DNA of 64,000 nt from Scenedesmus sp. ARA3 (Eukaryota > Chlorophyta > Chlorophyceae > Sphaeropleales > Scenedesmaceae): the NCBI GenBank assembly GCA_004335835.1, contig RWJK01001243.1, positions 128,969-192,968 of the forward strand, given 5' to 3'. Below, one piece after another: positions 46,103 through 57,691 of the stretch. Positions within the stretch are counted from its first letter, which is position 1; every line of letters begins with the position of its first letter. The position numbers and the translations under genes are program-made. The notes beneath the pieces were generated by a model. That model worked only from the letters and a program-made list of their open reading frames with translations. It had not been told where the DNA came from and did no database searches.

Positions 46103-47348
46103 GGCACTCCCTGTTAGCATACATCCACACAGCAGCTGCCAATGCCTGCTTGCAGCTATCAGGATGCTGCGCAGTTGCTTGCATCAGCGCAAACAGTACT
46201 GCATGGAGTGCAGCCAGCAGTAGTAGGTTGCCCAGAATATGCTGCCACTGCTAGTATCTTCTGCGACTTGCAGGATGCTGCACAGCGTGCTTGCTTGCAC
46301 TGCTCAGTGCTAGGCAGCAGTCCATGCGTCGAACTCTGCATACAGCAACCTGCCTAATACACCAACCTGAGCGCTAAGCAACTGTTTTGCCGCCTCCTAT
46401 GCCCCTGCACTGCTTTCCTGCAAGCAGGCTGGACCACTCAGCCATCTACAGCCTCATCGCAGCGACCTACACGCCGTTTGTGATGCTGCCGATCACGCGC
46501 GTGGCTGGGGACGTGGACGGGCGGCAGCTGCTGTGCAGGATATGGCTGGGCGCGCTGTGTGGCGTGGGCAAGGTGAGGCTTGATGGCTGCCCTCGGCCAG
46601 CTCAAAAGTCTGTAGCGCTGCTGGCGGTGGCGGGAACATGCACAGCAGCATATGTTGTAGCTTGTTACAAGTGAGGTGCACTGGAGCTACAGCGCTTGCC
46701 ACCAGTGGAGCTGCTGGTGCCAACTTGCCTACATTGCCGTGTGCGCCGTGCAGTGCCTCCCGCAGCTCATCAGCAGCGCCTGTACACGCCGCTAGTGTTG
46801 CACTTGCGGTGTCTGTCATATGCACAACCCAACATCCACCCACCACCTGCCTGCTGTTCTGCTGTGCTGCTGTCCTTCTGCCTCTGCTCTCTCATCCCAT
46901 GCCGCAAGTTTTTAACAGACCTGGCTGTGGCCGCACGCCCCCAAGGCAATGAGCAGTACTGGCCAAGTGCACCAATCAAACATCAGCTGACACCCTGCCT
47001 GCTTCCTTGCTGTCCTGCTGTCCTGCTGCTGCACCTCGACAGACGTGGCTATGGCCGCATGCCCCCAAGGCGGTTAGCGCCTTCACGTACTTGCTGCTGG
47101 GCTGGTCAGCAGTGCCCTACCTGCCGCAGCTGCTGGAGGCAGTGGGCTCAGGAGTGGTGCTGCTAGTGGCACTGGGTGGGGTGTTATACTCCATTGGTGC
47201 CTTTGTGTATGCCACACACTGGCCAGACCCGTATCCAAAGTGGTTCGGGTACCACGAGGTGTTCCATACCCTCGTGCTGCTTGCAAGCATCTGCCACTTT
47301 GCAGGATTGTATCATGTGGTGGTCAAGATGTCGTTTGGGTTTGAGTGA
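45634..47348 (+). CDS. Hemolysin III / PAQR-family seven-helix membrane protein
   Basis: Exons 45634-45995, 46428-46572 and 47043-47348 join in phase (270 residues). Family marks: FFQFAISGLYHTGNW, the invariant LRRLDHSAIYSLIAATYTPF, FTYLLLGWSAVPYLPQLL, VLLVALGGVLYSIGAFVYAT, and the final histidines in FGYHEVFHTLVLLASICHFA. These His and Asp positions form the zinc site in PAQR receptors. About seven hydrophobic spans fit the family. Bacterial members are called hemolysin III, but most eukaryotic relatives are membrane receptors or hydrolases, so a lytic role should not be assumed. The start at 45634 gives a 42-residue polar extension before MVASGIDAV at 45760, which is an equally possible start. 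TGTAA lies at 47702-47706. Confidence 0.9.
46845..46955 (+). repeat. Copy of intron end and exon start 47043
   Basis: ACAG acceptor then TWLWPHAPKAMS at 46919-46955, against TWLWPHAPKAVS in the real exon; the CTGCTGT-rich intron tail is repeated too. Confidence 0.88.
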
Positions 47349-48776
47349 TTCTTGTGTGTTTGCGCTTGCGCTCGTTGGTGGCGGTTGTGGTTGCAGTGCG
47401 TGGTGGTTGGTGTCATGTGCTATACGTGATGGTCAGCTGTTGTTGCGTTTCTGCATGTTGTGTGTGACGCCGTTCCAGTTTTCCCCGGTTCTGCTGTAGG
47501 CAGGCCGCAGGCCCTGTATAAAACCAAAGCCTCCAGTGCAGCTTTTGCATAAGCAAGTTGTGCAAAGAGCTGCATGGAAGGCATGTTCTGCTTTGTCTCT
47601 TGTCACATAGCAGGCCAAAGGCTGAATGCAAGTTAGGCAGGGTGATGGTGGTGAATTTGAGCTCATGCATGCACCACATGCATGTGGTTTGAGGTGTGGT
47701 GTGTAAGCATGCGTTGCCGCGCGGCATTGCCATGCATCACTGTGCTCGCTTAGTAGTAGCAGGTTGTTCCTGGTGCTGCATGCTGCAGCACAAGACCTGA
47801 TTACAGCCAGGCGGCTGGAGCCCAGATCTGTGCCATTGCATAGGAGACAGGCTAGGTGTGATTGAATGGATGGATGCGATTGGTGCTGAAAACATGATGC
47901 TGCTGACCGCCATTGAAGGCTGCAGCATTTTGCGCGGCAACCCAGCTCTACCAGTTTTGGATGCTGCAATGCAGCATGATGATGCTTGCAGACATTTATG
48001 CTGATGCTTGCATGGTGTCGTTTGGCACATACTGGGTGCGTGCCGCATGCTGCGGGTCAACTGTGTCTGTGCCGCAGCTGCTCGAGGCATAAAGGTGCCA
48101 CAGCAGCATTGTACCGGACCGCCACGGCTGTTGAAAGCGCATGTGCTGTTAGTCCACGTTTGACTTTTGCATGCCTGGAGCCCCTGCTACTGTTTTGCAT
48201 CTTGCTGCGTGTTGATTGTGAGCAGCAGCATTGCCTGTTGCAGTTTCTGGACTGCCCGCTGCCTCTGCAGCCCCTGTTGCTGTTGCTGTTGTTGCCAGTG
48301 GTCCGTGAGGCAGCTTGCTTGCTTGGTTCTAGTGCATGCCGCTACTCCTGGCGTGGCGCAGGCTAGGCTACTGCTTTGTTGTTGTTGGGCTGTGTAAGCC
48401 TGGCAGTGAGGTCGGCGTCTTTGAAACTGTAATGCATGCTTGTGCTTGGCGCCGCAGTACACTGCTGCCCAGCACAACTGTGTGCACACGCACAACGGCA
48501 GACAATGGACCGCCAGTGCTGCGTGTGGGGCAGCACATGGGCAGGACAGGCAGTGTGTGCGCACTGCTGTGCAAGCTGACTTGATGGTGTCCTATGGCGT
48601 GTAATGCCGCCAGCAGTTTCTGCAAATAGGCAAAGCGGTGCAATGAGGCCGACACTGCGTTGCACTCCCGGCCGGTGCGCGGTTTTGATTTTGCGTTAGT
48701 TGGTGGTTGAGCCAGTCTCAGGTGCCTGCCAGACACCAGTGGTGTGCGATACTGGTGGGCACATGCATGCATGCAG

Positions 48777-48866
48777 CAGTTGTTGTTGTTGTTTGACATC
48801 GAGCTGCCGCATATGGTGATGGGTGATGCAGCGCCCTTTGTGCGAGAAGGCGGGGACGTCAACAAT
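48777..48866 (+). pseudogene. Isolated exon-like fragment
   Basis: A CAG acceptor, 30 open codons including FDIELPHMVMGDAAPFVREG, and a good GTATGT donor. The composition looks protein-like, unlike the surroundings, but no partner exons are recognisable. It may be a leftover of a decayed gene or chance. Confidence 0.25.
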
Positions 48867-49705
48867 GTATGTCAACTTTCACATTTTGCTGTTCTCTGCT
48901 GCATGCATGCGTGTGGTTGTTGTCACTGCAGGAGGAGCTTTCATTATGCATTGCTGAGCAGCAGCTGCGCTGTTGGTGTGCAGCTCGTGCATGCTATCAG
49001 GCGGCTGCAGCTGCTTGCTTCGGCATCCGAATGATGCGCACCCTTCAGCGCCATACGCTTGCATGAACGCTCGCTGTACAGCTATGTGTCGATAGGTCAT
49101 GCCCGGGCATAATAGCAGACGATTGAGTGCATGTCGTGCCGTGAGGAACATTGTGTGTGGGTTCTCTGGAACTGGCTTCCAGGTTGGGAGTTTGTGCTGC
49201 TGGCGCATTCTGCTGGTGCAGCTGGCTGGGTGTTATTACTGCCTGTGCATGATGCCTAAATTCAGGTTCGAACCTCGTGTGTGTTGTGTTTGGTGGATCC
49301 TGGGCGCCTGTTTGTTGATGGCTGGCTCCCAAGTGCAACTCCCTGCTAGGCAAGCCTGTACGTGTAATCCTTTCACAAAGACACATGGATGGAAGGGTTA
49401 GTCGTAAGTAGCATGCTGCCACACGTGGGTGTGCATTGCGGCACACACTTTGGCACTACTGCACTGCTGTTACTCGACGCTGCTCCACGTGTAGCTGACC
49501 ATGTCTGTGCCGCACCGCATGTGCTCACTGGCAGCGGCAGGCTCATTTCAGGTGCTCCGAGCACCCGAAAGTTTCAGGTGCAGCAGCCGCAGCCAGCAGA
49601 CGCTGTGTCACACGCACATGCCTTAACTGCTACCGCTTACTAAGCGGGTGTGACGCAACGTGCCTGGCAGGCAGTACCACCTAGGAGCACGCCACCTGCT
49701 AGCAG

Positions 49706-49707
<2 letters not shown>

Positions 49708-49753
<46 letters not shown>
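49708..49753. repeat. (CTG)15 microsatellite
   Basis: Perfect CTG run just 3' of the SLY1 gene. Confidence 0.95.
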
Positions 49754-49755
<2 letters not shown>

Positions 49756-49964
49756 GGAAGCTGGTGAAACATTGGCTATTTCAGACCGCCACCTGTGTTC
49801 AAGCCACAAGGCGCCTGCTGATGCGTTCACCCTTCAACAGCCGCCAGCTGCTACTGCTGCAGCAACACAGCACCTGCGCTATGGTGCTGCACCAGCTGCT
49901 GCTGGTGCCGAGCAATGCCGCTGCGCCACGCCAGCTCCTCCAGCTGCTGCTGCTGCTGCTCTCG

Positions 49965-50806
49965 CTATGGTGCTCCGCCAGCTGCTGCTGCTGCTGCTGC
50001 CGGCGCTGCTGGTGCAATGCCGCTGCGTCTGCCCAGCTCCTCCAGCTGGTGCAGGAACTCCTCACCAGCCAGCATCTCGGTGGCACCATACAATACCTGC
50101 AGCAGCAGCAGCAGCAGCAGCGGTCGGGCGTGAAAGTTGTAAGCAGGTAAGTGGTTGCAGCGCACCAGGCTGCGATGACAGCTGTGCACTGCGCAGCACT
50201 TGACATGGTCCGTGTTCAACGCGGTCAGGCAAGCCGTCACGGATACGCATGCGAGCCGTGGCCTGGCGGTCGTCCGCCGTGGCACAACTCATACATGCAT
50301 AAGCAGGCGGCGGCTGGATACATACAGACAGCGTCTGCATCCACTGCTGTGTGCACAGCATTGATTTCAAGAGCTGGCTGGACCCCTCCGTCACTGCTGT
50401 GTGCACAGCATTGATTTCAGAAGCTGGCTGGACCCCTCCGTCTCATACAATTTATAACTACAGCCAGCTGAAGCTGCAGCCGCAGGCCTGGCTGCCTCGC
50501 ACCTGGCGCGGGGGCGTGCTCCTGCTGGCCCACGCAGCCAGGCTCTCTCTCGCTCAAGCTTCAGCCTGGCAGTCAGCTGCAGGCGCAAGCGCACATCTGC
50601 CGTGGCACAACCCATATACATGCATGAGCAGGTGCTGTGTGGATACATATAGATAGCTTCTGGATACTGATGGCAGCCGCACCTGGCGTGGCGGTGTGCT
50701 CCTGCTGGCCCATGCAGCCAGGCTCTCCCGCTCCAGGTAGTTGCCTCCGCCGATCATGAACACCAGCGCCTCACGGAAGGGGCCTTTGGCGCGGTCCAGG
50801 CCTGGC

Positions 50807-50841
<35 letters not shown>

Positions 50842-51117
50842 GAGGAGCAGGTGGAGGAGAGAAACTGTGAACAAGAAGTGATTTGAAATCCGTCATCAAA
50901 TTGGCGATTTGCGCCGGTGCATGCCCTTGAAGCCTAGCTGGTTTGAAGCCAAAAACATGTTGCCGCAGCACGTTGTCGCAGGACCGGCGCGCATCACTAC
51001 TGGCACAGGTGCATGCAGCGGCATGGAGCCGCAGGCCTGCTGCAGGCCGGCTTAGGTGGTACAACAGCCACAGCAGGCTTGCTGACAACATGATTTAATC
51101 ACGGTTGCTGCATGTAC

Positions 51118-51177
<60 letters not shown>

Positions 51178-51274
51178 TGCTTTGCTTGCTTGCTTGCTGG
51201 CTGCTGCGCACCTGTGCGCCCCGGGGGCAGCTTTGGGTCCATGACTGCAAAGCTGTCAAACTCCTGCGTGCCCT

Positions 51275-51315
<41 letters not shown>

Positions 51316-54300
51316 CAGTCAGGAAAATGTTGAGCTTTGCCTGAAACAGAGTTTGCAACTACGAATGTCGCAGCTAAGCTGATACAACATATTGGGCACG
51401 TCGCCAGCAGCAGCACATCAGTGCAGCTGCAGTTGGACCTGCTACTCGCCCGCACCCTGCCACCAGCAATTTGGATGGCCCGCCACTAGGTACAAAACAC
51501 TGCACCAAAGCATGTGGCAGCACCACCAGCAGCCGCTCCACCAAGCTGCACGCCAACACTGCTCACTGAACCCCAGTGGCACAGCATTCCGGGCCCGCCA
51601 CACAGTCAACCCACATACTTCCTGTCCCTGTGCCAGCAGCACAACAGAGAACACATGCACAGCACAAGCAGTTGAAGCATTCTAACGGCCCACCTGCTTG
51701 CCATCCATCAGCGCCTCAAGTGCAGCCGCCACCGGGGCCTGTCGCGCGCCGCTGAGCAGGTTTTTGACGCTGCGCGTGACGCTGGAGATGCCCTGCCCCA
51801 GTGCCTTGTCAGCCCAATCCAACAGGTTGCCCTGGCTAGGCGCGCCTAAAGCCCCCTGCCCTGCGGCTGCACATGCACAAGCCGCGCATAATCAGAGGTC
51901 AACAAATAGAACAAGCTGATGGAATTCAGTTGAAGAGGTGTTGAAAGAAGCCACCCGGAAAATAAAACAAGAGAAAGAGTTGTGAGCAGCTGCTGATGCC
52001 CTGCCCCAGTGCCTTGTCGGCCCAATCCAACAGGTTGCCCTGGCTGGGTGCGCCCAAAGCTCCCTGCCCTGCGGCTGCACATGCACAAAACGCACACACA
52101 CATCTGATGTAATCTCTATGTATACATCAAGAGGTCGACACAGAAACAAGATGATGGAAGTCAGTTATTGAAATACCAGAGGATGCACCCAGCATCACCA
52201 CAGAAACAGTTGTGAGCAGCTGGATACCCTGCCCCAGCACCTTGTGGGCCCAATCTAACAGGTTGCCCTGCCTGGGCGCGCCCAGGCAAGCAAACGATTG
52301 TGATCAACGACGCTCAATGATGGACACGATTCAACATTGCAACCGTCGCGAGCATGCATTTGTACGATGGCTACGATGTTGCAGGTTGGCTGGGCGCCCT
52401 AAACCTGCTGCGCACGTTGTACCGGCAAGGCACACAATCAGCTGCGCATGTCGTTCATTTGACGCCCCTCGTCCCCACCCGCCTGGTGCGGGCCGCGCAC
52501 TGCCCACCAGCCTGTTGCAAGGCGAAGCACCAGGATGATATTTAACTGAACATGCAAACGACAAACCCCTAGCACCTTCATCAGCAAATGAACACAAACA
52601 GTGTCATACAGCGCACCTGGTGCGGGCCGCGCGCTGCCTACAAGCCTGTTGCGCCGCAGCCGCGCAACGTATGTGAGCGCTGTCGTGTCGGGCACGCCGG
52701 CAGCAGTCAACGCCCCGGTCAACTCTGCCAGCTCTGCCTCACTCGGTGCTGACTCAGCAGCCAGCAGCTGCACCAGCCCCAGCCGCAACTTGTCTGCTGC
52801 TGTGCCCTTGGCACCCTGCAGGAATGCAGACATGGACAAGGGTTTTGGGTTTGGTCATTTGCAGGGTTTACTTGAGGAATGCAGGTGCTGACTCAGCAGC
52901 AAGCAGCTGACCAGCCCCAGCCTCAGCTTGTCTGCTGCTGTGCCTTTGGCGCCCTGCAGGAGTGCAGCATGACGAGGGTTTTGGGCATTAGGCATTAGTC
53001 ATTTGCAGGGTTGAGTCAGGGCATGCAGGCGCTGACTCAGCAGCCAGCAGCTGCAGCAGCCCCAGCCGCAGCTTATCGGCTGCTGTGCCCTTGGCACCCT
53101 GCAAGAATGCGGCACGACGAGTGGTCTTGGGAGCCGTCGTGTGCGCGGTTGATTTCAAACCACAACCAGGCGCTGTGAATCGAGCAGGTGCGCATGTTGT
53201 GCTGCCAAACAAACATGCATATCCTTACTCAATCCTTACTCAACCGCAAAACAAGGTCAGCCTGCAGCCGCACGTCTCGGCGCACCTGCAGCAGCTTGAG
53301 CAGCCCTGCGCTGTCCCCTTTGCCTGTGAGCAGGTCCTCCTCCAGGTTGTAGAAGCCGTCCAGGCCGCGGCCCTTGATAGCCCCAAGCAGCGAGGTGGCC
53401 AGGTTGGTGTGCTTGTCCAGCACCTTCTTCTTCTCCTGCAGGCAGGAAAACATGCAGAAAGACACAAGTGTATGTATGAATTGTTTGTGAAATCCGCAAG
53501 GGGTCATGTGCTTGTCCAGCACCTTTTTTTTTCTTTCCTGTGAGCATGAACAGATAGGCAGATCAAAATTTAAATTTTGCAGAGGCAGCATCATGGTCAG
53601 CAGCGAGGTGGCCAGGTTGGTGAGCTTGTCCAGCACCTTCTTCTTCTCCTGCGAGGGCATGAAAAGATAGGCAGATCAAAACCACAGTTTGCAGAGGCAA
53701 CATCATGGTCAGCAGCAGGAGGTTGGTATGCTTGTCCAGCACCTTCTTCTCCTGCATGCAGGAAGTGCGGCACAGCAAGACACCAGTTGGTTATGGAAGT
53801 GGAAAAGGAAGGATCAGAAGGATCAGCATGAAGCGAGCGCATAGTCAGCACCTTCATCTTTGCCAGAAAGCGGCACACAGCAAGGGCATCAAGCAAGGAC
53901 GCCCAGCAGCACGCTCAACAGGCAACGGTGGACACACCAAGTGGGTAGCTGCAGCTGGCGCGTGTCAGACTGCAGGTCAAAAGTAACCAGAACTTAGATT
54001 TAAGCAGCAAAGCGCACACACCTGCAGCTCCGGCAGGCTGGACACAGCGCTCATCAGGTTCTGCGTGTTGCGCCGCAGCATCTCTTCATGGTCCAGGATG
54101 GCCTCATCGCCCCCGCCAGCCGTCTTGCTGTTAATCTCATCCACAGCAGCCTTGTACTTCTGCAGCTGGCTCTCAACTTCCTCTGCAACCTACAGCAGCA
54201 CAAAACCAAACCAAAAAAGGCACAGCAGGCCAGCAGTGAGAAGGTACAAACTCAGCACCACTGGCACCGGCTGTCTTGCTGCTGTCCACGTCAATGGCAG

Positions 54301-56832
54301 CTTTTGTTTTTCTGCAGCTGCCTGTGCAGGCACAGCAGAGGTTGCGCAGCAGGGCAGATGGGCAGTGGTTACAGGCTGGCAGTTGAGTGCACGTCTTGTC
54401 ATTTTGCCTGCCCGTCTTCCCTCTTGGTTTCGCTCCTGCTGCCCGCAGCCGTAGCTGCTGCCAATTTTCCATACTGTGTCATGTATTCTCCCCATGAAAC
54501 GTTTACACAAAACCTTGCACAGTATGCGAAACAACACGGCTGCAAGCATACGGTTGTCAACACTGTTCCATGCGGCGGTGATCTCGCCTATGGGAAGGGC
54601 AGCACCCCAGCAGCCTCCCAGAAGAAGTCCTTGTCAACAGCATCAAAAGTAACACAAGTTGTGACAAGGTTGAACATCAACTTTTAAAGGCAACTATAAT
54701 ATAGTTACACACTGGTCATGACACAGGCAACACTGCACCCACCTTGGGGAAGGGCAGCGCCCCGGCAGCCTCCCAAAAGAAATCCTTGTCATCAACGTCG
54801 TAGCTCTTCTTCGCGTGCTGCGGCAGCAGCCCCGCACCCGGCGGCAGTCCCGCTGTGTCTGGTGCCAGCGTCACGCGGTTGAGCTTGAGGCCCAGCACAT
54901 CCTGCAAACACGGTGAAGTGAGAACAAAGGCATTCAGCATGAAATGCATCAACAGCAAATGTCGCTCAAACCCTGCCGTTGTGAATGCAGCAAATGAAAC
55001 CTTGCGGTTCAACTTGAGGCCCAGCACCATGCAAGGCAGCAAGCAATGGGGTCAATGGCGTGCGCCATGCATGCTTCAGCAACGGTGCATCGTCTTGGAC
55101 GTGGCGCCAGCGTCACGCGGTTCAGCTTGAGGCCCAGCACATCCTGCAAGAGAACAGAACCACAGCAAACACAGAAGCATGCGGCATGCGCTGCATCAGG
55201 ATGGCGGTTCAGCTTGAGACCCAGAACATTTTGCAGTATGCTGCTACAGCAGGCCAGGGTCAGGGGCACGCGGCTACACACCAGACCACCTGCTATACAG
55301 CCACACCACACGAAGCCTCGCAGGGCCGCTCTTTTGCCCCACCTGCACCAGCGGCTTGTATGACCATGCGTGCTGCAGCATCGCACTCAGGTCAAAGTTA
55401 CAGTCCAGCAGCCACACAAGCAACGCAAGCGCTGGAACCATGCGCCCCGGTCGTGCGTCAAACCAAAGCTTGCCTCACCTGCACCAGCGGCTTGTATGAC
55501 CACGCATGCTGCAGCATCACGCTCAGGTCGAAGTTCCTGTCCAGCAGCACCAGCAGCGGCCGCGACAGTGTAGCAGCAAGTGCGCTGGCACCCTCGCTGA
55601 ACAGGTTGCTGCGTGCTTTCAAGTGGTCCCGCAGCTTTCCTTCCAGCGCTGCTGCCACGTGCTCTGCTGCGCCACCTTTGGGGCAGCGGATGATGGGCAC
55701 GACTCCTAGCGTGACAAGCACTGAGAAGAGGCCGTCCACGATTTGACCCACAGCGCTCTGAAGAGCACACAGCACATGCGGTGGCGGTTGCAAAGGGGCA
55801 GGATGTCGCAGCAGAAGTACGGCAGACAGCAGTTGCACATGAAATGCGGCCTTGGGTGACATGTCTCAAAAAGTTATGGCAGCATCAACAGCGCCTATAG
55901 CTCCCACCAGCTACACACACTGCTATGGAAGTTGGTGCTATTCACAGCTGCTCATTCCATAAACCAACTGATCATAGAGCGCCTGGTTGACCAACTGGTG
56001 CTTGCTGACGCCCTGCAGCTCGCCCAGCATGGCTGCACTTCTGCAGCCACGTCAATAACCATACCACGTCACCCTGCTGGCCTGCTTGCTGCTATCCGAC
56101 CTCCAGCAGCAGCAACTGACCAATCACCCAAACCCGCTGCGCCTGGCACTGCTGCTGCCTTGTCATACACCCGCGACGTTCCTCCAAATGCACCTCAGCT
56201 CACCTCTATCTGTGTGTCCCGCGCTGTGGGATCATTTAGAGCCAGGTAGCTGTCCGGCAGCCCCAGTGAGAAGCAGCTGGGCTCCAGCGCAATAAATGAC
56301 AGGTACTCATCGAAGAGTTTGGCCACTCGGCTCACTGCGTTTGCTTTGACCACACCGCTTGCCAGCTGCTCTAACAGCCTGCTTGGCACTGAAGTGGCAA
56401 AGTTGACGTGCATGACATCATACAGCTGCTGCTGCGCATCCTGGATGATGCGCTCCACGTTTTCTGGCGTTGGGTGCACGAAATAGATTGCAGGAACATC
56501 CGGAATGGCCTGCCGCTCCTGCTCAAGCAGCAGGTGCAGGGTGATGCCCTGCGCGCGCAGCTCACTGACGCGCAGCAGCGGCGCTATGATGTCTTTGCAG
56601 TGCCTGTCCAGCACCAACACTTTGTACAGGTCGCCCTGGTCCCTGCTGGTTGCAGCTGTGCCATGCAGGTTCAGCATGCGCAGCAGCGCATCTGCAAGGC
56701 AGCAGGAGGCAGCAGGTGCAAGGCAAAGGAGAATGCGAGCTGCTCAAGAGCTGTGTAGATGAGCAAGTGCAACTATCACACAACATTAATGCCCTAGTCA
56801 CCTGCTTGTTTCTGCCTGATGTTCAGCGACAT
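49965..56832 (-). CDS. SLY1: SLY1, Sec1/Munc18 protein of ER-Golgi transport
   Basis: Binds the Golgi/ER syntaxin and promotes SNARE assembly for ER-to-Golgi vesicle fusion. Eleven minus-strand exons, all phases consistent: 56802-56832, 56204-56691, 55479-55757, 54743-54901, 54022-54189, 53286-53435, 52617-52815, 51694-51860, 51212-51272, 50683-50801 and 49965-50096, about 650 residues (human SCFD1 642). The start MSLNIRQKQADALLRMLNL matches the family N-terminus. Further blocks: LYKVLVLDRHCKDIIAPLLR, GITLHLLLEQERQAIPDVPA, LFDEYLSFIALEP, LVTLGVVPIIRCPKGGAAEH, RPLLVLLDRNFDLSVMLQHA, DVLGLKLNRVTL, NLMSAVSSLPELQEKKKVLD, PFREALVFMIGGGNYLE and VLYGATEMLAGEEFLHQLEE. The C-terminus adds an alanine run. 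Most introns hold partial exon copies (15 counted), the densest set in the window. Confidence 0.96.
50503..50555 (-). repeat. Copy of SLY1 exon 10 end with donor
   Basis: Matches the end of exon 50683-50801 (LAAWASRSTPPRQ region) and its GTGCG donor. Confidence 0.88.
51115..51177. repeat. (CTGG)15 tetranucleotide array
   Basis: Near-perfect array in SLY1 intron 9, continuing as TGCT-rich sequence to 51200, directly beside exon 51212-51272. Confidence 0.95.
51277..51314. repeat. (CAG)12 tract at SLY1 exon 9 acceptor
   Basis: On the minus strand it forms the pyrimidine-rich CTG run leading to the acceptor at 51273. Similar CTG runs precede exons 10 and 11 (50806-50840 and 50101-50123). Confidence 0.9.
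51994..52286 (-). repeat. Two copies of SLY1 exon 8 start
   Basis: 51994-52068 and about 52222-52286 copy QGALGAPSQGNLLDWADKAL of exon 51694-51860. The nearer one keeps the GCCGCAG acceptor. Confidence 0.93.
52480..52520 (-). repeat. Copy of SLY1 exon 7 end
   Basis: RLVGSARPAPG bases of exon 52617-52815 repeated; the donor GT is GC in the copy. Confidence 0.88.
52879..53098 (-). repeat. Two copies of SLY1 exon 7 start
   Basis: 52879-52953 and about 53024-53098 copy GAKGTAADKLRLGL and AAESAP of exon 52617-52815, acceptors kept. The nearer copy runs into a stop before the real exon. Confidence 0.93.
53507..53755 (-). repeat. Three copies of SLY1 exon 6 start
   Basis: 53507-53537 (ERKKKVLDKHM), about 53588-53648 (EKKKVLDKLTNLATSLL) and 53706-53755 (EKKVLDKHTNLL) copy the start of exon 53286-53435. 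The path from 53648 through 53537 to the real acceptor at 53435 is open and in frame. Confidence 0.93.
54262..54330 (-). repeat. Decayed copy of SLY1 exon 5 sequence
   Basis: QLQKNK and the SSKTAG-like bases resemble QLQKYKAAVDEINSKTAGG of exon 54022-54189, upstream of it in gene direction. Confidence 0.65.
54592..54646 (-). repeat. Copy of SLY1 exon 4 end
   Basis: DKDFFWEAAGVLPFP against DKDFFWEAAGALPFPK of exon 54743-54901; a stop replaces the final lysine and donor. Confidence 0.9.
55001..55233 (-). repeat. Three copies of SLY1 exon 4 start
   Basis: The VLGLKLNR-coding bases recur at about 55001-55028, 55110-55143 (CTTGCAG acceptor intact) and 55203-55233, all upstream of the real acceptor at 54901 in gene direction. 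Confidence 0.92.
55343..55402 (-). repeat. Copy of SLY1 exon 3 end with donor
   Basis: LDCNFDLSAMLQHAWSYKPL then VQ and a GTGGGG donor, against LDRNFDLSVMLQHAWSYKPL of exon 55479-55757. Confidence 0.94.
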
Positions 56833-57471
56833 AGTGCTCCTGCTGTGCTACAGGTGTGCTCCTCGCTCCTGCTGCTGCTTTACGGGCTCAGCACCAGCCC
56901 ACGCTTCTGATCAGCACGATATCAGTACAACATTTGTAGTATCATTCAAATGACGATCACCAGGTGGCTGCAGCGTGTGCTGAAAGTCACACAGAGCAGT
57001 TGCTTCGGGTATAAACGTTGTGTCTCTTTCGCGAAGTACAACCATCGGCACTGCGCAACTGGTGGTTTGCAGCTACACAACAGCTGCTTGCTCTCTTACA
57101 AGATTGACACACCTCAGGGGTTCAGGGCACTTCAGGGTTCTACAACTGTCAAGGCCTTCCACCCTGATGGCGGGGTGCACACCCTGATACCATTTTGTTC
57201 TCTTGGTGATGGCACAAGCGTAGCTCTTTCGTCTGCATGTGTTTGTCAGTTACTGCTGCGTTTTTTTGCTGGCAGTTGATGCGCCCTGTAACCAGCTTCC
57301 TGGGCTTGGTAGGTTTGCAGACAGTTGCACGCGTCTTGCACATCGTAACACCCCATGTTCTAGCGACCTGTTGTTCGGTTTCATGCAGTCAGATTGAAGT
57401 AGAGCAAGGCAGCACTTGCGCCACGCGCTGCAGCACACTGCAGCATGCTGGCGGCAGCACTGTCACAGTGT

Positions 57472-57526
57472 GGACACGGTGTCCGACACAGTCGGCGAGT
57501 CGCCAACACTGTGGTGAGACCACAGT
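57472..57526. repeat. Cluster of three inverted repeats
   Basis: GGACACGGTGTCC (57472-57484), GGCGAGTCGCC (57494-57504) and ACTGTGGT-GAG-ACCACAGT (57508-57526), each perfect. Confidence 0.9.
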
Positions 57527-57691
57527 ACCTGCCACTACCTGCCAGGGTCCAGTAGTGACAACATTGCTGGCATTGCACGAGACATCAGAAGACTTGGACA
57601 CATAAGGCAAATATATGTTAACACTGACCAGAGACAAGCATAGTGTCTGTATGTGACCGGCCTTTGGTCCTGTTAGAAGCGGCTACTAGCC

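Larger units (their letters stand above)
47349..49964. other. Long spacer, mostly non-coding
   Basis: Contains TGTAA at 47702-47706, an isolated exon-like stretch at 48777-48866, a tRNA-like A/B-box pair at about 49213-49275 and a (CTG)15 tract at 49708-49753. Nothing forms a full gene that I recognise. Confidence 0.45.

Noticed and set aside
45634..47348. Reading the hemolysin III relative as a toxin
   Set aside because: Motifs are those of the PAQR membrane family; eukaryotic members are not lysins as far as is known.
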